Counted from the stretch's first letter, positions 52,928-61,658 are shown. The stretch: 64,000 nt of DNA from Cytophagales bacterium (GCA_030446715.1 JAUJMU010000003.1:124001-188000); one strand, 5' to 3'. Numbers and translations are program-made. The notes: generated from the sequence alone by a model not told the origin.

Positions 52928-53320
52928 ATGAACAACCATCTGCAGAAAACAGAGTGCGTGCTTCTTATCGACGATGACCCGGCCAGTAATTTTCTGGCCC
53001 GGCAGCTGATCGAAGAAATTGACGGCAGCATTCAGGTCTGTACTTCACGCAACGGGGCGGAGGCGCTTGCGTTTCTGGACGGCTGCATGGTATCGGGAAA
53101 TTGCCCGGACCTGGTTTTGCTGGACCTGAATATGCCTGGCATGGATGGCTTTGCCTTTCTGGAGGCTTTGCAATCAAGCTTCAACCCGCCGCGCCGTATT
53201 TATGTACTCACATCTTCTTACTGCCACGGCGATGTGGAGAGGGCTTCCGGCTTCCGGATTGCCGGCTACCTCAGCAAGCCAGTCTCGGCGGAGCAACTAC
53301 AGCAAATCCTGGTCATATAA
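52928..53320 (+). CDS. Single-domain CheY-like response regulator
   Basis: 130 residues, a complete receiver domain: LLIDDDPASN (acidic pair), LVLLDLNMPGMDG (phospho-Asp), LTSSY (Thr/Ser) and LSKPVS (Lys). There is no output domain, so it should work by protein-protein contact or as a relay to another kinase. Stop codon at 53320. No kinase gene adjoins it. Confidence 0.93.
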   Translation: MNNHLQKTECVLLIDDDPASNFLARQLIEEIDGSIQVCTSRNGAEALAFLDGCMVSGNCPDLVLLDLNMPGMDGFAFLEALQSSFNPPRRIYVLTSSYCHGDVERASGFRIAGYLSKPVSAEQLQQILVI

Positions 53321-53547
53321 AGCTGATCAGAACCGTGGAGTACGGTACCGGAAAAACACCGGTGTTACTTAAAAAAATCCTGATTTATTTCAGTTGGACC
53401 ATAACCAAAAAATAGCCGTTTTCGTTAATATTCCTATAGAAGGTCAGTGGTGACGGGTACGAATATAGATCAGGATAAAGACATTGACAGGGTGCAGTCC
53501 GTAAGGGTGCACCCTTTCCCTTTTGCCCCCAAACAGAGCCCGAACGT

Positions 53548-54009
53548 ATGGAAATGATCCTTTTTACCGGCATTCCGGGCAGCGGAAAAAGTACTTTTTA
53601 CCAGCAGCATTTTTTTCATACCCACCTCCGGGTCAGCCTCGATCAACTGCGGACCCGCAATCGGGAAAGCCGCCTGCTGCAATATTGTTTCGATACAAAA
53701 ATGAGGCTGGTGGTAGACAACACCAATGTAACCCGGGAAGACCGGCGCAACTACATCCGGATGGCGCGGCAGTATGGCTACCGGATCAACGGGTATTATC
53801 TTTATTCGGACCTGAATGAATGTCTGCAACGCAACGCCACCCGGACGGGCCGGCAAAGGATTGAGGAAAAAGGCGTAATTGCCAAATACCGGCAGCTGCA
53901 GAGCCCGGCGCTGCAGGAAGGGTATGATCAACTCTTCCTCGTGCGCCTGCAGGCGGGTGATTTTCTTATAACGGAATGGCAGGAGGACGTGTCAGCGAAA
54001 AAGGAATAA
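53548..54009 (+). CDS. P-loop kinase-like ATPase
   Basis: 153 residues. Walker A is TGIPGSGKST (residues 7-16). The second motif reads VVDNTNVTREDRRNYIR, typical of polynucleotide-kinase-like and zeta-toxin-like P-loop kinases. A final lid helix with Arg pair (ATRTGRQRI) follows. The substrate is unknown; RNA/DNA 5' ends or a small metabolite are possible. Confidence 0.88.
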   Translation: MEMILFTGIPGSGKSTFYQQHFFHTHLRVSLDQLRTRNRESRLLQYCFDTKMRLVVDNTNVTREDRRNYIRMARQYGYRINGYYLYSDLNECLQRNATRTGRQRIEEKGVIAKYRQLQSPALQEGYDQLFLVRLQAGDFLITEWQEDVSAKKE

Positions 54010-54058
54010 GACAAATTTTCGGGTTCCAATACACAGGCCAAGCCGTAACGGCACAAAA

Positions 54059-54083
54059 AAAGCGCAGGTGGTTTTCCTGCGCT
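54059..54083. terminator. Terminator between convergent genes
   Basis: Stem AGCGCAGG/CCTGCGCT with a short loop and A/T runs on both sides, so it can serve the P-loop kinase gene and the small minus-strand gene at 54133. Confidence 0.75.
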
Positions 54084-54132
54084 TCGGTGTACTTACAATT
54101 TGGTTTATAATTCTAAGATCAAATCCAAATGA

Positions 54133-54258
54133 TTACTGCACTCTCGGGCATTCCCGGGTTTCCTTTTTCTCAGGTTTTTTACAAGTTTCAACTGCGCCTG
54201 CGCCACACATAGGACAACGCATGGGCGTCTGGTTCTTCTCTTCAGTTTTGCTTTTCAT
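54133..54258 (-). CDS. 41-residue CxxC mini-protein
   Basis: An ATG at 54258 opens 41 codons ending at TAA 54133-54135. Residues MRCPMCGAGAVETC carry a CxxC and a further Cys, with more Cys near the end (ETRECPRVQ), suggesting a tiny zinc-knuckle. The opposite strand has a longer frame, but it shows no protein-like character. Too short for common gene callers. Confidence 0.6.
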   Translation of the reverse strand: MKSKTEEKNQTPMRCPMCGAGAVETCKKPEKKETRECPRVQ

Positions 54259-54369
54259 CACCTTTAAAATTTGGTTTACATAGGCTAATACCCGGTTTCT
54301 GGAGCTAAGGTTTCGGCTTCCCCTTAATTTAGAAAGGCGCTAAATTAGGGTAAATGATCCGCCGCTCCC

Positions 54370-55845
54370 TTACCCGAAGAACAGAACCGGCTGTCCGTAT
54401 TTTGCTTCGTACTCCCGGTGAATCTGCCGGACTGCCTCCAGACCCTGATCCCCGGCGCACAGGAAGCAAACTGTGCCGCCACTGCCGCCCCCCGTAATGC
54501 GGGCTCCGTAAACACCCTTGCCGGTATTTTTCCGGGCCATCCAGATCAGCTCGTCGGTACGGGGACTGCCAAGGCCGCAGGCGGAGTAACTGCCATGCGA
54601 CTGAAACATCCATTCGCCCAGTTGACGCAGGGACCGTTCCCGGGTAGCTGCCTCCCCGGGTGGCGGCAGGTGCTGAAGCAAAAGGGAGAAATACTGGATC
54701 CGGGTGTTCTCATAGACCGGGTGTCTGGTACAGGCCAGCACATCATATTTCCGGTCGGGCAGCGGCCGGGTCACCGGATCAATGGTCACTTCGTATCTGC
54801 TGAGAAAATCGGCACCAATCATTTTTTCCGGCAACAGCCCGGCGTACCTCGACTCGAATTCTGAAGGTTCAATGTTGGCGAGATAGCCGTTGTAAAGCAA
54901 ATGTTCCCGTTCCCCGGTTTCGCGGGCCTTCCGGAGTTCACCGGGTGTAGTGCCGTCAAACTGCGCCAGGATCGAATACCCCATAAATGCGGCGGTGCGG
55001 ACGTCTCCGTAGGAAGCTCCGCCTACTGAATGCCTGACGCCGCTGTCGATCCCCACAAAGTGAACACCCGCCGGAACCGGAACGGGAGGAGAGAGGTGAT
55101 CGGGCTGGCAAAGAATCGGCAGCAGTTTATGACGCTGGCCAAAAAAGGAGGCAAGCTGATCCATGAGGCCACACGGAGCCCCGACTACCAGATTTTCCAC
55201 CCGCTGCGCCAGCAACGGCAGCTGGTTTCCGGCAAAATGGAGGTTAAAGGCTTCCGCCAATGCTTTCATGGTGGCAACCTCAAGCGCTGCCGAAGAAGAA
55301 ACGCCTTTGCCGGCCGGCACCTGCGAATCCACCAGAATATCGGCACCGGTGATGGCAATGCCCATTTCCCGGTGCAGCGCCAGCAGACAACCCGCCACGT
55401 AGCCGGCCCAGTCGCCGCCGGCGATTTGCCGGAGTTGCTGACGGGCAAATTGGAAATCCACTTTTCCGTCCGCCAGCAGCTGAGCAAAGGGAATCTGCAC
55501 TTCCGGGTGCGGCTCGCCGGCGGCAGTCGTGCGGATGCGGAGCAGCCCGTCTTCACGCCGGGAGAGCGTAACGGTGGTCTGCTCCCGGATGGGCATTTGC
55601 AGCACCAGCGAGCCGGAGTAATCGGCAATGCCGCCCATCACGTCCATGCGACCGGGCGCGGATGCCGTGAAGCGTGGATTGGGGTTTGCGGAGAAAAAAG
55701 TTGAGGCGTTTATGGGAGTAAGGGTTAAAGGGTTTGAGCGTTTCGGCGTAGCAGGGTTTGGGAATAAAGCACGAACCACCACTTTGCGCCATCGGTACGC
55801 GGCAGGTGCGGTGCGGGGCTGCAGCATGGTGATCAGTTGAGCCAC
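54370..55845 (-). CDS. GHMP kinase, L-arabinokinase/galactokinase type
   Basis: 491 residues. The GHMP motifs are APGRMDVMGGIADYSGSLV near residue 64, PAGKGVSSSAALEVA near 190 (ATP loop) and ITGGGSGGTVC near 463. The first motif differs from galactokinase's NLIGEHTDY and, from memory, matches plant L-arabinokinase ARA1. The product phosphorylates a free sugar at C1 with ATP. It lies in a group with an IMPase-superfamily gene and galT. There is no ATG between residue 7 and 65, so the start is among the first codons; the ATG at 55845 is used. Confidence 0.9.
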   Translation of the reverse strand: MAQLITMLQPRTAPAAYRWRKVVVRALFPNPATPKRSNPLTLTPINASTFFSANPNPRFTASAPGRMDVMGGIADYSGSLVLQMPIREQTTVTLSRREDGLLRIRTTAAGEPHPEVQIPFAQLLADGKVDFQFARQQLRQIAGGDWAGYVAGCLLALHREMGIAITGADILVDSQVPAGKGVSSSAALEVATMKALAEAFNLHFAGNQLPLLAQRVENLVVGAPCGLMDQLASFFGQRHKLLPILCQPDHLSPPVPVPAGVHFVGIDSGVRHSVGGASYGDVRTAAFMGYSILAQFDGTTPGELRKARETGEREHLLYNGYLANIEPSEFESRYAGLLPEKMIGADFLSRYEVTIDPVTRPLPDRKYDVLACTRHPVYENTRIQYFSLLLQHLPPPGEAATRERSLRQLGEWMFQSHGSYSACGLGSPRTDELIWMARKNTGKGVYGARITGGGSGGTVCFLCAGDQGLEAVRQIHREYEAKYGQPVLFFG

Positions 55846-55856
55846 GCCTCCTTACG

Positions 55857-55930
55857 ATAGCGCGAAGTTTTACTTCGTGTTTTTGATTTTCAAACCTCCG
55901 GTTTGCTTTAACACGCAGTTGCGCGAAGTT
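55857..55930. repeat. Copy of a dispersed hairpin-rich repeat
   Basis: GCGCGAAGTTT occurs at both ends, with TTTTGATTTTCAAACCTCCG inside. The inner part repeats the right side of the inverted-repeat element at 59957-60122 in inverse orientation, so both belong to one family. Confidence 0.6.
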
Positions 55931-56100
55931 TAGTACACTGCTAAGCAAGTAGGTTAATGATTTCTTATCGTCATCCTGAAAGAATATTCGTAGTGTAAGA
56001 CACTGATTACCAGTACTACGAAGGTCCTTTCAGATGACTGGAAAAAATATAGATATATTTACTTAACAGTGTATTCAGTATGGTTTGTTTAAATCAATTA

Positions 56101-57113
56101 TCAGTTGATTAACCCGTATTTCCGGAGCAGGTGCTGAAGAACTGGTTCCACTTCGGCGGATCTGCGGATTGGCATACGCAATCCAGTCAACGGGCGGGAG
56201 CAAATCCAACGGGGTATCCAGCGTGTTGCCGTGAATATCAGTGATGATCAGTCCGGCTTCGAGGCCAATCAGGACTGCGCAGATGTCATACGGATGGCAA
56301 ACGTGACCGGGGGCCTTTCCTTCAAGAGCCAGTTTGCGGTACAGGGCCGTCCGGATATCGGCCACAAAACGGTCGTGGCCCATCAGCATTTCGTAAAGCT
56401 GCCCGCCGGAAGAAATAAACTGGTCCTCAAAAATGACGGCTTTGCCGGCCGGCCGGTCAGGGGCAAGGGTTTCGATGAGCTCATCCTCAATGCGGGCCAG
56501 CAGATCGCGGCCGGGCGGAAAAAAGCGGGCAATCTGGGCAAAGCCGCCGATAATGGTTTTGGACCGGGACGGACGGATCTCGCGGCGGGCAATTTCACCG
56601 GACCGCAGGTTGCGGGTATAGGCGTGGGCCCCGCGTCCCTGATCACCCACAGGGTATCGCTGAGGTTGCTGCGCGAAGTGGGCAGTTCCACCATGACGGC
56701 GACTTCAACGTCGCGCAGGGTAGTGGCCGCTCCTTTGTTTGGCGCGGCCGCGGCCAGAAAAAGGCTGACCTTTTATCGTACATAATGCCCCGGGTGCCGT
56801 CAATCGGGTCCATGATGATCCGCAGGGACGCGGATTCAGCCCGTTTGCCATGGGGCAAAACCACGCCATTGGTATTTTCGCCGATTCCCTCGGCCACCAG
56901 CACGATGCCGTTCAACTGGCGGGCATTTTTTTCCAGAATGGGTACCAGCACTTCCTCCACGTCGCGGTCAATCCGGTAAATGGTATCGTCTTCACCCTCC
57001 TTGAAAACGGCGCTTCGTTCCTCCACCGTCTGCTCCTTCAGCGACTGGTGTACTTTCTTGCAGACAGACTCGCCGATCTGGATGAGGATGTCTTTTATCA
57101 GGTTGTGGTTCAT
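56101..57113 (-). pseudogene. IMPase/FBPase-superfamily phosphatase gene with three frameshifts
   Basis: The pieces form one sugar-phosphatase of the inositol-monophosphatase fold. Residues IIMDPIDGTRG (metal site) lie in the first frame. Breaks occur after SAFF (near 56770, T run), near 56640 (GGG run), and near 56155, before EPVLQHLLRKYGLIN at the C-terminus. Each of the first two is fixed by one added base; the third by one deleted base. It lies between the GHMP kinase and galT, so a role in sugar-1-phosphate or nucleotide-sugar turnover would fit. Whether it is dead or the assembly is wrong cannot be told here. Confidence 0.85.
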
Positions 57114-57121
57114 GGATGCGG

Positions 57122-57167
57122 GTTGAGTTATCGGTTATTGAATTATTGGGTTATTAAGTTATTGAGG
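57122..57167. repeat. GTTATTGR array, left of the four-helix gene
   Basis: Degenerate 8-9 bp units (GGTTATTGA, ATTATTGGG, TTATTAAG, TTATTGAGG) run from 57122 across the stop of the four-helix gene. They are the reverse complement type of the array at 57541-57588. Confidence 0.7.
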
Positions 57168-57536
57168 ACCACCGGAGTTTTTAGCCCGAACAAGATATGC
57201 AATATATCCATTCAGGATTTTCATGCAATGATGAACCTGATTCCGTAGTGCTGAACAGACTTCTTCACCGATGTATTTCTCATCATGCGCACAGTTCAGG
57301 TGTTCAGGAATTTCATGGAGAGAGCCTCTGGCCATGCGGCAAAACTGAATATTTTCCTGATAATGGTATCTGCCAAAACCCTCAGCAATATTGGCAGTTA
57401 CGCTGCGGGAGGCCCTGATTAATTGGTCTGTAAGGCGGAATTTTTCTTCAGCCGGCAACTTTTTCGTCAATCCGGATACTGTCATCCTCAATTCCCTTGC
57501 CGATTTATAAACTTCCAGTTCTTCAAAAGAATGCAT
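57159..57536 (-). CDS. Four-helix-bundle protein (23S-intervening type)
   Basis: 125 residues with the family pattern FEELEVYKSARELRM, LTDQLIRASRSVTANIAEGF and QFCRMARGSLHEI. The four-helix family includes proteins encoded in 23S rRNA intervening sequences and many free-standing copies. Role unknown; short coiled oligomers are likely. The gene sits between inverted tandem arrays and between the IMPase and galT genes, interrupting an otherwise sugar-related group, which suggests an insertion. Confidence 0.9.
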   Translation of the reverse strand: MHSFEELEVYKSARELRMTVSGLTKKLPAEEKFRLTDQLIRASRSVTANIAEGFGRYHYQENIQFCRMARGSLHEIPEHLNCAHDEKYIGEEVCSALRNQVHHCMKILNGYIAYLVRAKNSGGPQ

Positions 57537-57540
57537 ATAA

Positions 57541-57588
57541 ACTCAATAACTCAATAACTCAATAACTCAATAACTCAATAACTCAATA
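57541..57588. repeat. Six perfect ACTCAATA units upstream of the four-helix gene
   Basis: Six tandem copies of ACTCAATA fill 57541-57588, directly before the four-helix ATG on the minus strand, and overlap the last codons of galT (stop at 57575-57577). Arrays of the same family, reversed, lie at the other end of the gene. Confidence 0.9.
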
Positions 57589-58612
57589 ACTTTACTCCCC
57601 TCAACTCCTCCGCCTTTTCCTCCGGCAGGGTATCGGCCATAAAGTTGCCGCCGCCGGTTTCGGGGCCGGCGAGGTACTTGATCAGGCCGGGCTGGCGCAG
57701 CGGGGGCAGGATGGACAGGTGCAGGTGATAATCGGGGTAACTGCCGCCGTCCACGGGTGCCTGCTGCACCGTCATCACGTAGGGGAAACTGCCCTCTATC
57801 AGTTTGTCGTACCGCCGGATCACCTCCCGGAATACACCCGCAAGATCAAGTAGTTCGGCGTCCGGCATCGTGATCAGGGTGGCGTGGCGGCGCTTCGGAA
57901 AGATCATCATTTCGTAGGCGTACCGCGCAAAAAAAGGAATGAAGGCAATGGCCCCGTCATTTTCGGCCACGATCCGCCGCCCGTCAGCTTTCTCATTCTG
58001 AATGATCTGTTCGAAAATGTTCCCGTTCTTTTCCTTCCGGTAGGCTTCCGCCGCGGAGAGATGTTGCCGGGCGTGGGTAAACACGAAATCGGTGGCGTAA
58101 ATCTGACAATGCGGATGCGGATTGGAAACGCCGCACAGTTCTCCCTTGTTCTCAAAAATGAGGGCGTACCGGATGGCCGGATTGGCCAGAAACTCCTGCA
58201 TCTGTTCCCGCCAGGCAGCAAACACCCGTGCTATCTGTTCCGCCGGCACATCTGACAGGGTTACGTTGTGGCGCGGGTCGTAGCAGACCACCCGGGCAAC
58301 GCCTCCGGCCTTTTCCCGGCGGTAAAGCCCGTTACCGGTCACTTGCTGGTCGTCCGGGATGGCAGGGGCATGCGGCCCGACAACCGGGTGGTCGTTGTCA
58401 AAAATGTAAACATCCTTGTAGTCCGGGTTTTGGGTGCCGTGTACCCGCGGATTACCGGGGCAGAGGTAGCAGGTGGGATCGTAGGCCGGCACCGGGGCAG
58501 CGGGTACCTGGTTCTTGCCGGTCGTCCAGGGCCGTGAATTGCGGTGGGCGGCGTAAACTACCCATTCCCCCCTCAGCGGGTGCCACCGCTTTTCCCATTT
58601 TCCTTCGTGCAT
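57575..58612 (-). CDS. galT: Galactose-1-phosphate uridylyltransferase
   Basis: 345 residues. The HIT-type active site reads HPHCQIY (nucleophilic His pair), and CYLCPGN with a later CRTQxP-like Cys/His pattern would hold zinc. It exchanges UMP between UDP-glucose and galactose-1-phosphate in the Leloir pathway. No galE or galM is in the window, but the GHMP kinase lies close by. The last codons (KLLSY) come from the repeat array. Confidence 0.95.
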   Translation of the reverse strand: MHEGKWEKRWHPLRGEWVVYAAHRNSRPWTTGKNQVPAAPVPAYDPTCYLCPGNPRVHGTQNPDYKDVYIFDNDHPVVGPHAPAIPDDQQVTGNGLYRREKAGGVARVVCYDPRHNVTLSDVPAEQIARVFAAWREQMQEFLANPAIRYALIFENKGELCGVSNPHPHCQIYATDFVFTHARQHLSAAEAYRKEKNGNIFEQIIQNEKADGRRIVAENDGAIAFIPFFARYAYEMMIFPKRRHATLITMPDAELLDLAGVFREVIRRYDKLIEGSFPYVMTVQQAPVDGGSYPDYHLHLSILPPLRQPGLIKYLAGPETGGGNFMADTLPEEKAEELRGVKLLSY

Positions 58613-58730
58613 GGCAGAGTCAGTGAGTTAAGAGGTCATCTACGGGACAATTACGGAAAATATCAGGTACCTTTTCCGGGATTGAGATAATTTTAGGGAT
58701 AACCGGGACCAGCAAACCCTACAAGAGCTT

Positions 58731-59783
58731 ATGGCATTACAGGCAACTTACCGGAAACATACCCTGCAGTTTAAATTTGAGGCGGGTACCTCCCGCGGCG
58801 TTCTGACGGAAAAGGATACGTGGTTTGTGAGCATTTCCGATCCGGAAAGGCCGCACGTAAAGGGAACCGGGGAGGCCGGGCCGCTGAAAGGCCTCAGCGT
58901 GGATGACCTGCCGGATTTTGAGGACCGGCTGCGGGAGATTTGCCAGACTTTCTCAGAACAACAGTTGGCCCTTATTCCGGATGATCCCCGTTTCCTCCGG
59001 CAACTGATTCCGGAACGTTTTCCGTCCATCCTGTTTGCCTTTGAAACGGCCCTTGCCGACTGGCGGAACGGCGGAAACAGAATCATTTTCCCAGGCCCGT
59101 TCCCGCAAGGCAAGATGGATATTCCCATCAATGGCCTGATCTGGATGGGGAAGGAAGATTTCATGCTCCGGCAGACCGAAGAAAAGTTAGATCAGGGATA
59201 TACCTGCCTCAAAATGAAAATCGGGGCCATTGATTTTGCGCATGAATGCCGCATTCTGGCTTCCATCCGGGAGCGATTTTCTCCCGCACAAATCACCCTT
59301 CGCGTGGATGCCAACGGCGCTTTTCCGCCGGGGGAGGCACTGGAAAAACTTACGGCCCTGAGCACCTTCGGGCTTCATTCCATCGAACAGCCCATCCGCG
59401 CCGGGCAGCCGGAAGAAATGGCCCGGATCTGCCGTGAGTCACCGGTGCCGGTCGCCCTGGACGAGGAGTTGACCGGCATCACCGGAAAAGACCATAAAGA
59501 GGCGCTGCTCCGGCAGATTCAGCCGCCCTACATCATACTCAAACCCACCCTGCTTGGTGGCTTCGGCCATTGCCGGGAATGGATTGCCCTGGCCGAAAAG
59601 CTGGGGATCGGCTGGTGGATCACTTCGGCCCTTGAATCCAATACCGGACTCAACGCCATCAGCCAGTTTACGGCCACCTTTCAGCCGGTCATGCCCCAGG
59701 GACTAGGCACCGGCCAGCTTTACCACAACAACATTCCTTCGCCGCTCACCATCCGGAAAGGGTTTCTCCGGTACGAAGTTTAA
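58731..59783 (+). CDS. menC: o-Succinylbenzoate synthase-like enolase-superfamily enzyme
   Basis: 350 residues. Enolase-superfamily barrel with KMKIG (catalytic Lys), RVDANGAF (Asp), SIEQPI (Glu), ALDEEL (Asp) and LKPTLLGG (second Lys). These are the metal and catalytic residues of o-succinylbenzoate synthase in menaquinone synthesis; some relatives are dipeptide epimerases. No other men genes are near, so the name rests on motifs. Confidence 0.88.
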   Translation: MALQATYRKHTLQFKFEAGTSRGVLTEKDTWFVSISDPERPHVKGTGEAGPLKGLSVDDLPDFEDRLREICQTFSEQQLALIPDDPRFLRQLIPERFPSILFAFETALADWRNGGNRIIFPGPFPQGKMDIPINGLIWMGKEDFMLRQTEEKLDQGYTCLKMKIGAIDFAHECRILASIRERFSPAQITLRVDANGAFPPGEALEKLTALSTFGLHSIEQPIRAGQPEEMARICRESPVPVALDEELTGITGKDHKEALLRQIQPPYIILKPTLLGGFGHCREWIALAEKLGIGWWITSALESNTGLNAISQFTATFQPVMPQGLGTGQLYHNNIPSPLTIRKGFLRYEV

Positions 59784-59827
59784 GTAGCTGCGCGATTTTA
59801 AATTGTGAATTTCAGATTTTGAATGTC
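59781..59827. repeat. Dispersed 47-bp repeat starting at a stop codon (copy 2)
   Basis: Starts on the menC stop codon with TAAGTAGCTGCGC and continues into the same AT-rich tail as copy 1 at 32266-32312, with about seven mismatches. Confidence 0.7.
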
Positions 59828-60389
59828 TGTAACAACTCCCCCGCAGTCGCCCGGCTCCAGCCGGTATTGGGTATCAGGTATTGGGTGTACTGACAACTAA
59901 GGTTGTATCCCAATGGCTGTATGGTTGAATGGTTGTATTGTTGAATTGTCCGAGGCCCCCGATAGCGGGAAGCGCTGCTTCGTGCTTTTGATGCTTTCCG
60001 CCCGGCCGTGATCAGTGGGACACTGAACACTTCTGACTGCTTCTGAGAAAGTCCTTGCTGGCTTTTCACAAACCGGAGGTTTGAAAACAAGAAGCACGAA
60101 GCAGCGCTTCCCGCTATCGGGGAAGCGGGACGCTTGAAGCGTAAAAGGCACAGGCGGACGCCTGCGCCAGCCCGGGCTGTAAGGCAGCTTGCTGCGGCTC
60201 CCCATTCTTTAGGAACTACGATCAGGACACATCTTTCAGGACACATCTTTCAACCGGCTGTAAATCAGCTCGCTGTAGCGCCCCTCTCCTAAGGAGAGGG
60301 GCGGGGGTGAGGTTTTCACAGGATGTTATCACACACCCATTCAAAATTCAGAATTTAAAATTCAAAATTGTTTTCCTACCTGTCAGTTA
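59784..60389. other. Repeat-dense intergenic region
   Basis: 606 bp without a gene. In order: the 47-bp repeat tail, TGGTTGAATGG-type units (59910-59950), the element with 31-bp inverted ends (59957-60122), hairpins such as GACGCTTGAAGCG (60130), two direct copies of AGGACACATCTTTC (60223-60251), and CCCCTCTCCTAAGGAGAGGG (near 60281-60300), a motif I recall from dispersed repeats in many bacterial genomes. Confidence 0.65.
59957..60122. mobile_element. MITE-like element with 31-bp perfect terminal inverted repeats
   Basis: Left end 59957-59987 and right end 60092-60122 are exact reverse complements (31 bp); 104 bp lie between them, with no ORF. The inner edge holds AAACCGGAGGTTTG, itself palindromic and shared with the copy at 55857-55930. 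No flanking target duplication could be identified. Confidence 0.7.
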
Positions 60390-61658
60390 TCAATTCCCAA
60401 TTACAAATGGTTGGGGGGTGAAGGAGAGGATGAAGACGATGAGGGAAATCCAGCCAAGGACCCGGCGGGTCAGCGAAAGGGGCTCTTCGAATGCGGCCGG
60501 CGGATGATAAACCCCCAGAAAGCGGCCCAGCACGAAGCCAAACACCAGCCAGCCCGGGTAACCCTGCAAGCCCCAGAACGAAGTCACCAGAAACTGGCCA
60601 GCAAACACAGCCGTGCTCAGCAGCAGCCGGTTGAGCGGATTTTCGACCGTACGGGAAAACAGAATGTAAAGAAAACCAACGTAAAGCGGAATGGCCGCGT
60701 AATGCGGAACCGGTTCCCCCATCAGGTCCAGTTCACCCTTCCAGTCCACCAGACCCAGCCCGGCGTAGGAGACAAACAGCACGAAAAGGACCGGCGATAC
60801 AACCGAATGCCAGCGTGAGCCTACCAATCCATACAGAATATGTCCGCCGTCCAGCTGACCGATCGGAATCAGGTTCAGGGCTGTGAAGAAGAGGGCCAGA
60901 AACCCGGCAAACAGCCACGGATAGTGCATCATTTCGTGCGGGTTGGGCACCAGTTGGGGGTCGCTGGCAACGTAGCGCGAAAAGAACTGAAACAGTAGAT
61001 TGGTGCCAAGCGACAGACTCCCGGCCTGATAGTCTTCTTCCGAAAGTGGAGTGAAACGGAAAACCCGGTCCTCCGGAACCAACCTTTCTTCCCGGGCTTG
61101 CTTCAGCGAGTTGAAAAACCTCAGCGAGTCCTGTTGTCTGGCGTACTGGTAGGAGTATACGTGTGCCTCGTACCGGGTGCCGAACTGAGCGTACTCCGGA
61201 TGAATATTGAAAATATATTCCCTTGGTGGCAGGTGCGAAAAGCCGTACCAGAGCACGCCCAGCGCCACCACGAATCCGGCCAGCGGACCGGCAATGCCTA
61301 CATCGAAGATTTGCCGGTTGGTGCGCAGCGGACTCTTGATCCGGATAAATGCCCCGATGGTACCGATGCTGGGTCCACCGAGCCAGCCCAGCCAGAGAGG
61401 GAGGTAATATGGAAGCGATACCCTGATCCGGTAGTACCTGGCGGCGAAATAATGTCCGAATTCGTGGACGGTCAGGATGGTCAGAAATGGCACTGAAAAG
61501 AACATACCGCGCCAGAAATCCGGCCAGCCGAGTGGGGTAGATGAAAATACGAATGAGTTACCGGTCATCCATTCGGCTCCGGCAAGGGTAGTGGTGGTAA
61601 AACAAATCAGGAACAGCAGCAGGTGAATGAAATACTGCTTAATCTTCCGTTGGGGCAT
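60390..61658 (-). CDS. Site-2-protease-family (M50) membrane metalloprotease
   Basis: 422 residues, with about six or seven membrane helices. The zinc site is HEFGH (residues 65-69) and the partner motif NLIPIGQLDGGH (around 265-277), both intact. S2P enzymes cut transmembrane segments, for example anti-sigma factors. Its start overlaps the HAD gene by 20 bp, so the two are translationally coupled. Substrate unknown. Confidence 0.93.
   Translation of the reverse strand: MPQRKIKQYFIHLLLFLICFTTTTLAGAEWMTGNSFVFSSTPLGWPDFWRGMFFSVPFLTILTVHEFGHYFAARYYRIRVSLPYYLPLWLGWLGGPSIGTIGAFIRIKSPLRTNRQIFDVGIAGPLAGFVVALGVLWYGFSHLPPREYIFNIHPEYAQFGTRYEAHVYSYQYARQQDSLRFFNSLKQAREERLVPEDRVFRFTPLSEEDYQAGSLSLGTNLLFQFFSRYVASDPQLVPNPHEMMHYPWLFAGFLALFFTALNLIPIGQLDGGHILYGLVGSRWHSVVSPVLFVLFVSYAGLGLVDWKGELDLMGEPVPHYAAIPLYVGFLYILFSRTVENPLNRLLLSTAVFAGQFLVTSFWGLQGYPGWLVFGFVLGRFLGVYHPPAAFEEPLSLTRRVLGWISLIVFILSFTPQPFVIGN

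Noticed and set aside
54068-54283. Plus-strand 71-residue frame
   Set aside because: Its opposite strand holds a clean 41-codon CxxC protein and a terminator; the plus frame looks like a chance frame.
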